From Pseudomonas sp. C1C7 (lineage in GTDB: Bacteria; Pseudomonadota; Gammaproteobacteria; Pseudomonadales; Pseudomonadaceae), in NCBI RefSeq assembly GCF_013359595.1, contig NZ_JABFMP010000003.1, positions 124,001 to 188,000 on the forward strand: a stretch of DNA of 64,000 nt, written 5' to 3'. Position numbers and translations under genes: made by a program. The notes below the pieces were generated by a model, which was given only the letters and a program-made list of their open reading frames with translations, did no database searches and was not told the origin of the DNA. Below, piece after piece: positions 20,912-28,163 of the stretch. Position 1 is the first letter of the stretch; every line of letters starts with the position of its first letter.

Positions 20912-21943
20912 CTACAAGCCCTGCATGGAGAGGAGATGTACAGCACTCTCATCGCTTAGTACATCCAGTGCGGTATTCGCCAGGAATTTCTCCCGCAGGA
21001 TCTCAATGGCACCGGCGCGTTGAAGCGTGAAGTTCAGAGCCTGGTTTGCGTGCATCCAGTCATCGTGCTCCTTACCGTAGGAAAGGATCAGATGTCCCTG
21101 GTCGATGCCTAACTCACTGCCAACGTTCATCGCCACCATGGCAAGTGTTGCAGCTGAGTCTTGGCGAGGGATTCGTCGAGTCGCGTTCATGTAACCATTA
21201 CGAAGAAGCTGAAGGGCAAAGGTATCCGCCTCTTTTTCCTCTTCATCTCGGCGTACTCTCGCCCCGCCCTCCAAGCCTTCGGTGACGTCGGCAATGTCTT
21301 CGTCAATCAACGCACCGTTGTTTTGTACATGCTGACAAATAATGTGAGCCAGCTCATGCGCGAGCACGAACAGTTGCTTGGAATGCTGGGTATAGCTGTA
21401 GCCCAGCAAGATAGCCGGCCTGCCATCTACCATGGCAGCCATGCCTGCCATTCTCTTGGTATTGCGAGGCATTTCCTTAAGAAACAGAACAGGTATGCCG
21501 TGAGCCCAGCACAGATCCAAAAGCCCTTCGAAGTCTACAACCGCTCGGCCAGAACGCTGCAAGACCATCGCATGTAGCGCTGCAGGATCTCGTGGGAGCT
21601 CCGCGTAATTCGCTCGGGCGGAAAAAACAGCCAACCGCGCCAAGGCGATGCCCAGGCCAGCGGCAATATTCAACTCGTCGGCTTGTGTATCCGCACGGTG
21701 TTTGAAGTTGGCATGAGCTGCCCGGGCTTGAATATCGAGGCTGCCATCTTGGCCGAAGCTGACTTCAAGCCCCAATCGCTGTTTAAGGATCAGAGCGAAC
21801 TGAAAGGCCCCTGCACTGGTTTTCAGGAGACTATTGTCCCACCAGTCAGGCATCAATTTAGTCACGTAAGCGCGGGGATAGCCGGCCGCGTTAAGGCTTT
21901 CGAATGCGCTTTTAACTGTTATTGGAGTCGTTGCGTTTTGCAT
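20912..21943 (-). CDS. ImmA/IrrE-family metallopeptidase
   Basis: A 343-residue protein with the zinc-protease motif HELAH at 196-200 (LFVLAHELAHIICQH) and a downstream glutamate in EEEKEADTFALQLL, the ImmA/IrrE (DUF955) signature. The N-terminal 130 residues are helical with a possible XRE-like portion. Family members such as ImmA cleave repressors, which suggests control of the HTH gene upstream. It is the middle gene of the HTH, protease, PIN-like operon: 32 bp after the HTH gene and 12 bp before the PIN-like gene. Such trios resemble toxin-antitoxin or phage-response modules. The role here is inferred. Confidence 0.82.
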   Translation of the reverse strand: MQNATTPITVKSAFESLNAAGYPRAYVTKLMPDWWDNSLLKTSAGAFQFALILKQRLGLEVSFGQDGSLDIQARAAHANFKHRADTQADELNIAAGLGIALARLAVFSARANYAELPRDPAALHAMVLQRSGRAVVDFEGLLDLCWAHGIPVLFLKEMPRNTKRMAGMAAMVDGRPAILLGYSYTQHSKQLFVLAHELAHIICQHVQNNGALIDEDIADVTEGLEGGARVRRDEEEKEADTFALQLLRNGYMNATRRIPRQDSAATLAMVAMNVGSELGIDQGHLILSYGKEHDDWMHANQALNFTLQRAGAIEILREKFLANTALDVLSDESAVHLLSMQGL

Positions 21944-21975
21944 GTGCAGCCTCCTTTAACGTTCCGATCGTGCAT

Positions 21976-22317
21976 TCATTTACTCACGCTCGCTCTGCTG
22001 TGTGCAAACAGCAGCGCTGCCAATCTGCGGGCATGCTCGTCGCTACCATCCCAAACAGACGATAGCGCATTCATCAGCACTGAGCAGGAGCGAGGGTCGT
22101 GAGCCTCAATTTCGATGTCAATTTTCGCATAATCGCATAGCTTTAGGTGTGTTTTCGTTAACCGTTTCGGATGCCCATAGAGATTTCTATGGACCTGGGA
22201 CTGATTAATACACGTAAGGCGCGCTATCGCGCTGCTCGTAGAATGCCCTTCGGCTTCAAAGAACAGCAGCAGTTCAGCGATAAGTTGAGGCAATGGTTTT
22301 ATGCGATTCATGCGCAT
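21976..22317 (-). CDS. Small HTH regulator
   Basis: A 113-residue protein with a helix-turn-helix-like N-terminal region (SSAIARLTCINQSQVHRNLYGHPKRL, about residues 27-53) and a short acidic to helical C-terminus. It starts the operon with the ImmA/IrrE-like protease and the PIN-like gene, so it is the probable repressor and protease target. The ATG at 22317 (or 22311) has no ribosome site and lies close to AT-rich promoter-like DNA, so the message may be leaderless. A 19-bp sequence upstream is repeated inside this gene. No close named family was recognised. Confidence 0.6.
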   Translation of the reverse strand: MRMNRIKPLPQLIAELLLFFEAEGHSTSSAIARLTCINQSQVHRNLYGHPKRLTKTHLKLCDYAKIDIEIEAHDPRSCSVLMNALSSVWDGSDEHARRLAALLFAHSRASVSK

Positions 22318-22342
22318 TATTTAGCATAATTGCATAGCTTCA
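22127..22342. repeat. Two copies of a 19-bp direct repeat
   Basis: GCATAATYGCATAGCTTYA occurs at 22127-22145 inside the HTH gene and at 22324-22342 in the divergent promoter region, with 17 of 19 positions identical. The second copy overlaps the presumed start of HTH-operon transcription, so both may be operator sites for the HTH protein. Confidence 0.5.
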
Positions 22343-22434
22343 TACAGACGTTAAAATCATCACCTCAACGTCGGAAACCTAAGGTACTCCCTGCACATAT
22401 CCGGCATCATGCCTTCCATGATTGAGAAGTGAAT

Positions 22435-23046
22435 ATGCGCGAAGCCGAAATCAAACAAGCCCTGACACAACACCTGACCTGCACCACAAGCGCTGCCCCC
22501 AGCCAGTTCCTCGAAGAGCTGGAGCTCAATGGCGGGCAGATTCGTGCTGATCTGGTTCACCTACAGGATATGCATTGCTACGAAATCAAAAGTGATGCAG
22601 ACACGCTCAAGCGTCTGATTGGCCAGGGGTCGCGCTATGCGTTGGTGTTCGATCACATCACCTTAGTGACAGCGGAACGCCACCTTAAGAAGGCAATTCC
22701 AATGCTGCCAACGTGGTGGGGAATTATGGTGGTTCCAGACAGCGCAGAAATGGCATTCAAGCAGGTGCGAAAAGCGAAACCAAACAAACGGCATGAGCCC
22801 GGGACCCTCGCCACGCTCTTGAAGCGAGATGAAGCACTTCATCTGCTAGAAGAGCGTGGCATTACTCGGGGCTTCAAGAGCAAAAGCCTCTATGTAATCC
22901 AGGCGAAGATCGCCGAACTGCTTCCCTTGGACGAACTCAAGGTCCAGGTTCGTAATTACTTGATGGCCCGTGCTGCAATACCTACACGTGCGACTAGTAT
23001 TGCTCCTTCAGCACATACGCAATGTGGTGACTCCAGCCCTCTGTAA
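22435..23046 (+). CDS. sce7726-family protein, PD-(D/E)XK nuclease-like
   Basis: A 203-residue protein starting MREAEIKQALTQHL. The segment RADLVHLQDMHCYEIKSDADTLKRLIGQ has the Asp then Glu-x-Lys pattern of restriction-endonuclease-like nucleases, and the overall sequence recalls the sce7726 family. The ATG at 22435 has GAGAAG upstream and is preferred to the GTG at 22429. It is divergent from the HTH operon and its 3' end overlaps the convergent beta-like gene by 53 bp. Genes of this family are often found beside the sce7725/beta family. A nucleic acid-cutting defence role is inferred. Confidence 0.7.
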   Translation: MREAEIKQALTQHLTCTTSAAPSQFLEELELNGGQIRADLVHLQDMHCYEIKSDADTLKRLIGQGSRYALVFDHITLVTAERHLKKAIPMLPTWWGIMVVPDSAEMAFKQVRKAKPNKRHEPGTLATLLKRDEALHLLEERGITRGFKSKSLYVIQAKIAELLPLDELKVQVRNYLMARAAIPTRATSIAPSAHTQCGDSSPL

Positions 23047-24022
23047 TGTGGTAGTGGCCACAGTGCTTTTTATTCAGAGGGATCGCCGCATCTGCGCGCT
23101 CCTCGAGTAGCTCATCACCGTATGAGTAAGGCCCGCCTTTAAAGTCCGCTTTGTAGTTGTTCACCAAAATCGCCGAAATGGCGACAGAGTCCTCAGCTTT
23201 CTTGCCGCCAGCCCTGAGGATCAGCCAGTCGTTCTCACGCGTGTATCGAATGGCAATACGATTGCTACGCAACTCCAGAATGTCTTCTGTCCACACCGGT
23301 GACAAGGTTCCATAATCGCCATAGCCAATCACCAGATTCGGGGCCTTGGCATTCACGGCCTTCCAGAACTTCCAATCTTTGCGCTCAAAAGTGGCGACAC
23401 CCGTTTTTACCGAAGCCAGGCTGCCTGGGTAGGCCCCTGACGCGAGATGCAGGGACTTGAAGCCAATGGCATGGAGCGGTGCTATGGCAGCAACGAAGTC
23501 AGTTACATGCTTGTCTTCCCAGCCAAGTGGACTAACCCCCAGGTCAATGATGAGCGAGGTCTGAATATTCGCAGCCTTCAGGTGTGTAAATGCCAAGGTC
23601 GTAATGGTCACGTCTGCAGCAGTCACTATCAGTGAGTCAATGCGCAGTCGTAAGGCTACTGACCCCAATGGAGCCGCCAGGTCCAGAAAAGGCTTACCCA
23701 AGGCCAAAGCATCTGCCGGACTTACCACTGGCGTGATTGGCAACCGACCATCCACAGCCACCTTCATAAAAGCCAGCAATTCCCCAGTTCGTGAAGGTGT
23801 CAATCGACCCTTCGGATCCGCGTAATCCACCAGCGCGTCGTAGGGCCAAACTTTTTGGAAGTTAGCAGCCAAATTCAAATGCTGCTTGGAAGTGCGTACC
23901 TCAATGCAAGGCAGCATTTGTGGCCGTATAGCCGCATCCACTTTCTGTAGAGCACGCTGCTCCCAGGACTGCCACTTGATGATAGGGATGTAACGCGGAT
24001 GATTTGGATAGATTGCAGCCAT
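22994..24022 (-). CDS. Beta-family / sce7725-like protein
   Basis: A 342-residue protein with start MAAIYPNHPRYIPIIKWQSWEQRAL, then a TIM-barrel-like alternation of strands and helices with repeated hydrophobic strands such as TSLIIDLGVSPLGW and LVIGYGDYGTLSPVW. It resembles the beta protein family first noted in phages and the sce7725 group. An AAGGAAGGA ribosome site supports the ATG at 24022. It is convergent with the sce7726-like gene, overlapping it by 53 bp, which suggests a conserved pair. The biochemical function is unknown; a role in phage defence is a guess from context. Confidence 0.72.
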   Translation of the reverse strand: MAAIYPNHPRYIPIIKWQSWEQRALQKVDAAIRPQMLPCIEVRTSKQHLNLAANFQKVWPYDALVDYADPKGRLTPSRTGELLAFMKVAVDGRLPITPVVSPADALALGKPFLDLAAPLGSVALRLRIDSLIVTAADVTITTLAFTHLKAANIQTSLIIDLGVSPLGWEDKHVTDFVAAIAPLHAIGFKSLHLASGAYPGSLASVKTGVATFERKDWKFWKAVNAKAPNLVIGYGDYGTLSPVWTEDILELRSNRIAIRYTRENDWLILRAGGKKAEDSVAISAILVNNYKADFKGGPYSYGDELLEERADAAIPLNKKHCGHYHITEGWSHHIAYVLKEQY

Positions 24023-24079
24023 GTAATCCTTCCTTGGTACGGCGATTAGAGAAACACGAGTAATAGCACTGTGCCACAC

Positions 24080-24467
24080 AGCTGTATGTTTTGAGAAATG
24101 CTCGACGGCGGCGATTGGAGTTCGACGCCTGAATACGACTAAATTAGGAAGCGAGCCACCATTCCGCTCATGTCGACTGCTAGCCGGGGAACATACATGT
24201 TTGCTTGTTCAATCTCACCATTTTGCGTCAGGAGCCCGGGAGAAGACCCTCTCTCATGGCTCTCAACGCTTCCGCAGCGTGCACTCAGATCTCGCCTACT
24301 GCGATACAAAGGGTTGAAGGATTGTAATACCTGGCAAGTCCGCCACCAGCTTGCCGGAAGCCGGGGACTGGTAGAAAATTTGGGAAGCCAGCTACAACTC
24401 GGTGCACGTACCACCAGCAGGCCTGAACGCTGGAAATTCGCATCCTTCGCGGTGTGAGAGGTGCATC
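24080..24467. other. Intergenic region, no gene recognised
   Basis: Between the beta-like gene and the Xre-type antitoxin no frame carries a ribosome site or a recognisable domain. Confidence 0.4.
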
Positions 24468-24917
24468 ATGATTGCCGAATGTCTCCCCAAACCAGGATAT
24501 GTCGATTACCGCACTCACCTTCAACTGCTACTCAACATTCCTCTGTCAGCAAGCAATTTTGAAATTCACAATCTCATCTATAACGGCTTTCCTGCCGCCA
24601 GTTTGTTGAGTCTTGTTGGTGAAGGGGTGATCACACCATCAGAGCGCAGCCGAATAATTTCTTCGCGAGCACTTCACATCCGAGTCCAGCACGGCGGACT
24701 ATTAACCGGAGCAGAAAGCGATCGCCTATTCAGGTGTGCACATATTCTTTCAATGGCCATGGCTGTCTTCGGCAGTTCGGACAAAGCAAGGCGGTGGCTC
24801 GATAAGCCAAAAACTCGTTTTGCGGGTCACACTCCTACAGAAATGTCGACAACGCTATGCGGCATGAACCAGGTCGAGGAGATGCTGCTGCAAATTACAA
24901 ATAGCTATGCCTTGTAG
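24468..24917 (+). CDS. Xre/MbcA/ParS-type antitoxin (DUF2384), orphan
   Basis: A 149-residue protein. The C-terminal third, LTGAESDRLFRCAHILSMAMAVFGSSDKARRWLDKPKTRFAGHTPTE, matches the toxin-binding domain of antitoxins that pair with RES toxins (LT-ESDRL, A--VFG---KA--WL--P---GG-TP). The N-terminal part should be the Xre-like DNA-binding region. The ATG at 24468 follows GAGAGG. RES toxins normally sit directly downstream, but no such frame exists in the next 1 kb, so it is an orphan antitoxin or the partner was lost. It could protect against a toxin elsewhere or act as a regulator. Confidence 0.8.
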   Translation: MIAECLPKPGYVDYRTHLQLLLNIPLSASNFEIHNLIYNGFPAASLLSLVGEGVITPSERSRIISSRALHIRVQHGGLLTGAESDRLFRCAHILSMAMAVFGSSDKARRWLDKPKTRFAGHTPTEMSTTLCGMNQVEEMLLQITNSYAL

Positions 24918-25989
24918 GATCGGGGAAGTGAGACCTGGTGCATTCAGTGCTGCAATCGATCCATAGATGCTAGTGCGATGGATTGATGAAAACGAGAAAT
25001 CATCCGTTTCGAATGGGTGTGAGGCTGAATGTAGGAGAGCAAAACAACTTGTCTTGCGCCCCTCGTCAGTGCGACAGATTTGAGCTGTCATCGCCTCAGG
25101 ATGCAGTACCACCGAGACATCTGCCTCTAGCCCCTGAAGAAGCAATGTGCTGCCCACAGAGCGACGCGCGATCGGTCGACCAAGGTGTCTATTACGTTCG
25201 CGTGTCTGGATGGCTGCATTTTGGGACTGCATAGCAAACGGAGCTTTGGTCACCGGTCGTTGCTCTATAGTCGCCCTATAATTCCCTATAAACCTAATCC
25301 TTGCCCCTCGCCAACGTCTCGGTACGCGTTATTCATATCTGATTTTCAGGCCAACAGAGATCTGTCCCTAAGGGCCGTGGTCGACCCAGTTCAGTGAGCA
25401 AGGTGACGAATTTTCTACTGAGCAGAAGCACTCTATTGGCGCTGATCATGCGTTATGTAAGGAAATTAGCGAGTTTATGAAAAAGACATAAACTCACTAA
25501 CATTTATACACATACCCCAAAAATTACAAAAATCGGAGCGCCACTACCTCCATGGCGGTTAGCTGTGCTGCGCTATCCTTGTTCCACTCCAAGACAGCAC
25601 AGGCAGCGCTGGATCTAGGAAGCGCAATCTACTGATGAGTTGATCCTGTCTCGCCTTTTTGGCGACAACCTGCAAGACAACCGACGGGCTCCAATTCAGG
25701 TCCTTTGGATAACGCCGAGTTCAAAAAACGGCCGCGTTTATCAGATCGTTTGGCCAATATTGCTTGAGCCTCAGCTCGATAGCGCGAAATTGTCGGTAGC
25801 TCCATTCGGTTGATCATCTTCACAGCATGCCCCTCTTGTGGCGAAATCAGCGAAATACTATGTCTTCGTAAGGATCTCAGCAGATTCACCCGATCAACGG
25901 ATACGACTGACTTCAGGATTGAGCAATGGTTGCCTGAAAGCAGTAGTATGCTGATAGCTTGATCTCGACCCAATGGTTGGAGATTGCTA
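24918..25989. other. About 1 kb without a recognised gene
   Basis: Weak open frames occur (24983-25234 plus, 24855-25253 minus, 25629-26060 minus) but none has a clear ribosome site and known family. The minus frame at 25629-26060 is the most protein-like. A hairpin is present at 25471-25495. A lost RES toxin or an uncharacterised RNA gene are possibilities. Confidence 0.4.
25471..25495. repeat. 9-bp perfect inverted repeat in AT-rich DNA
   Basis: GAGTTTATG (25471-25479) and CATAAACTC (25487-25495) form a perfect stem around a 7-base A-rich loop. It could be a terminator-like hairpin, a site-specific recombination core or an RNA element. Confidence 0.4.
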
Positions 25990-26307
25990 ATGAAAATTAC
26001 CGGAAACATTGAGATCGAAGCCGTCACAGATGTTGTCTGCGACGTTTGCCTGCGGTCCACCCGCGTGACTGGCGGCGGACTTCAATTCGCTACTTTTCAG
26101 GCTCACTGGGGGTATGGCACAAAACACGATGGGGAGCGCTATGAACTGCACCTTTGTGAAACCTGCTTCTTTCAGACACGAAGCTACCTCAAACGGGAAC
26201 AGCAAACTCAAAACTGCTTTAGCGATAACGAAAAGGCGATTGCCAGCGGCGACTTCGGCTTGATAACTAGGGATGATTTCTTCGGCGACTCAAAAATCCG
26301 CGATTGA
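25990..26307 (+). CDS. Conserved hypothetical zinc-ribbon-like protein
   Basis: A 105-residue protein with two Cys pairs, VVCDVC near residue 15 and LCETCFF near residue 55, bracketing the stretch FQAHWGYGTKHDGERYEL, and ending in ITRDDFFGD. I recall the same order in small hypothetical proteins of pseudomonads. The Cys pairs suggest zinc binding; nothing more specific can be said. The ATG at 25990 has GGAG upstream; the TTG at 25984 is less likely. The next gene on the same strand encodes a DUF6957-like protein 168 bp later. Confidence 0.65.
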   Translation: MKITGNIEIEAVTDVVCDVCLRSTRVTGGGLQFATFQAHWGYGTKHDGERYELHLCETCFFQTRSYLKREQQTQNCFSDNEKAIASGDFGLITRDDFFGDSKIRD

Positions 26308-26475
26308 AATTTTCCAGTGGGTCGTTCTTAGCTCACTGACTATTTGCGGTGAGTTGGGCATACCGAAGATAGAATAACCCAGGCAGTCGTTTCGCTGAAA
26401 CGGTAACATCGCTGGCCTCGAGGTTACTCGGGAAAAGAAGAGATAAATCCTGCAATCACTTGAGAAGGTGATTTC

Positions 26476-26880
26476 ATGAACACAGACAATGGTAGAGAAC
26501 TAAACGAGCTCACAAGTGGCACCAAAGTAACCAAGCGTGGCACGTCTCTGGGGTTAGAAGAGCTGATAGCAACTGTCACCACGCGCTACCCGTCGAAACC
26601 TTTCTGCCTAGTGAGAAATTGGACGATCTTCATTGCTGACCTCACTCCTCATGAGCTTAAAACAGTAGAGAGGGCCGGCCATCTCCCTTTCTTTGTTTAT
26701 GCCCTTGAGGTCATTTTCGACAGCGAAGGCCGCTTCCAACCTGGCAATTGGGTTCGCTCCAGTATGTGCGTGCAACTCATAGAAGGATTCCTCTTTGAGA
26801 CGCGAAATACTGTGTACATACTTGTGGGAGACGGCGTAGAAGAGAAGGCATCATTGAAAACTATCTTTTCTTTTCAATGA
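26476..26880 (+). CDS. DUF6957-like hypothetical protein
   Basis: A 134-residue soluble protein. The sequence KPFCLVRNWTIFIADLTPHEL followed by YALEVIFDSEGRFQPGNWVRSS and GFLFETRNTVYILVG fits the pattern I know as DUF6957, seen in Pseudomonas genomes with unknown function. The ATG has GAGAAGG at good spacing. It may be cotranscribed with the zinc-ribbon-like gene upstream. Its last codons overlap a small convergent frame by 20 bp. Whether it belongs to a defence or toxin-immunity module is not known. Confidence 0.65.
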   Translation: MNTDNGRELNELTSGTKVTKRGTSLGLEELIATVTTRYPSKPFCLVRNWTIFIADLTPHELKTVERAGHLPFFVYALEVIFDSEGRFQPGNWVRSSMCVQLIEGFLFETRNTVYILVGDGVEEKASLKTIFSFQ

Positions 26881-27049
26881 TATGAGCGGCGCTTCCCGTA
26901 ATGCTCGGGTTTTGGGCATGCTGAATTGCCTGCGCTATTGGCGCATTGAGGGTCGTAGCGGCATTGGTAAAGCGCTCAAAGGCTGTCCCCTGCAAGCTTG
27001 ATTGGGCAATGAACGCTTTCCGATGCAGCTTCGTGGGCCTGGTGAGCAT
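26861..27049 (-). CDS. Small hypothetical protein downstream of second TniQ
   Basis: A 62-residue frame, basic at both ends with a central helical stretch, that begins 12 bp after the stop of the second TniQ gene on the same strand, so it could be cotranscribed. No family was recognised and the ribosome site is weak. It may be a transposition accessory protein or a chance frame. Confidence 0.35.
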   Translation of the reverse strand: MLTRPTKLHRKAFIAQSSLQGTAFERFTNAATTLNAPIAQAIQHAQNPSITGSAAHIIEKKR

Positions 27050-27061
27050 TTTTCTAAACTT

Positions 27062-28000
27062 TTACCCGAGTTCACTATTAAAGTCATCTGTTACGTAATC
27101 AAAACAAAATTCCCGCCCTGATTTGTAAGTCCCCCATAACGACTCTATCGGACGTAATGCATTATCGTGACATTTAATATCAATTAAAAAGCCATCAAAG
27201 CTTTCATATGCGAGCATTATTGCTTCAAAGCATAAGCCAATCCTGCTCAATTGCTCCCGACTTGCGAATATTTTCAGATCCATACGCGAAATAGTCCACT
27301 CTAGTTGATTAATATAAATATCTGCATTTTGGGATGGCAGAAAATCTTGACAATCAACTGATAGGAGCTTTTCGTATAACACCTTGAGCGCGATCTGTTC
27401 GGAAATATGATATTCACAAGAATGAATATCGTTTAAAAGTTTTGATCTCTTGTATTCAATAGGGTCATGGTTAGCAACCGCTACGCTTTCTGCGAGACTA
27501 CGGCCTTCGCAACCATTCCACATCACCTCTAAACCGTGATTATCAAAGTAAAACCCTCTCTTACAGAAAGGGCAGCGTCTTTGCAAAATTACGTTATGTT
27601 TCGCACAGACGTCTATATTTTGGTGGTGCAATCTATGCCAAAAAGAAAACCCGTGCGTATAAAGGTCTTCTTTTATACAGTCTGGACAGAAACTATAATC
27701 TTGTCTTTTAGCGCCCATCCATTTTGCTTCGCTTATGTAGGCATCCTGGGAGTAAGAAAGATCTTGGCTATTTCTAATTACTGAATGGATTGGGTATTCC
27801 GTATGAAGATGGAGAAGGCGATTAAGTCCTGGACAACCCAACCACCCCATAGCGGAAGCGATAGTCTTTAGTTCAGAGAATAAAAGCACTGTTTTGGAGA
27901 AAGGTCTAAAAAAATCTGCAGAGGGGTCTTTCCAGTTCAGGAAAATATTCCTGTCGATGTATGAATGCAGAGACTCGCCACTTTGAATTTGTAAAAGCAT
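27062..28000 (-). CDS. tniQ: Second, small TniQ-family protein
   Basis: A 312-residue TniQ-family protein. The N-terminus has the family motif SGESLHSYIDRN. Zinc ligands are visible at C105-x2-C108, H122, H126, C132, H135, C143 and C146 in FCPDCIKED, FWHRLHH, VCAKH and CPFC. It is much shorter than the 544-residue TnsD-like protein and lacks its C-terminal DNA-binding region, resembling the size class of TniQ proteins that work with other targeting partners. It is clearly more AT-rich than its neighbours, a sign of separate origin. It lies next to the glmS-side element end and is read away from it. No Cas genes are nearby, so its partner is unknown. Confidence 0.82.
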   Translation of the reverse strand: MLLQIQSGESLHSYIDRNIFLNWKDPSADFFRPFSKTVLLFSELKTIASAMGWLGCPGLNRLLHLHTEYPIHSVIRNSQDLSYSQDAYISEAKWMGAKRQDYSFCPDCIKEDLYTHGFSFWHRLHHQNIDVCAKHNVILQRRCPFCKRGFYFDNHGLEVMWNGCEGRSLAESVAVANHDPIEYKRSKLLNDIHSCEYHISEQIALKVLYEKLLSVDCQDFLPSQNADIYINQLEWTISRMDLKIFASREQLSRIGLCFEAIMLAYESFDGFLIDIKCHDNALRPIESLWGTYKSGREFCFDYVTDDFNSELG

Positions 28001-28091
28001 CTTCGTTCACAAGATTTAGTCGCATTAGCATGCGACTTAAAGGTTGAGCACCTGCTGCACAGGAAAGAGGCCTCGCGGCCTGCTATCCCCT

Positions 28092-28137
28092 GCGACAGTT
28101 TTTATTCCCACGCGACAGTTTTTATTCTCTAATTTCA
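28092..28137. repeat. Right-end TnsB-type repeats and element end
   Basis: GCGACAGTTTTTATTC occurs at 28092-28107 and 28112-28127, a 20-bp period like the TnsB sites at Tn7 ends. The end is placed at 28137 because the sequence there, read inward, begins TGAAATTA, keeping the TG/CA terminal dinucleotide. The usual TGT is absent, so the exact base is uncertain. Confidence 0.65.
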
Positions 28138-28163
28138 GGGTTCGATCAACTGTGGATAACTTA
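28138..28163. other. attTn7 junction beyond the glmS stop, with a DnaA box
   Basis: These bases link the element end and the glmS stop (28161-28163). TnsD-type proteins recognise the adjacent glmS 3' end. A perfect DnaA box, TGTGGATAA, occupies 28151-28159. Confidence 0.65.

Noticed and set aside
24983..25234. 83-residue plus-strand frame
   Set aside because: No recognisable family, weak ribosome site and competing minus-strand frame; left within the unexplained region.
18472..28090. CRISPR array or Cas genes accompanying the small TniQ
   Set aside because: No regularly spaced repeats and no Cas-like protein found on reading both strands; a repeat-finding program would settle it.
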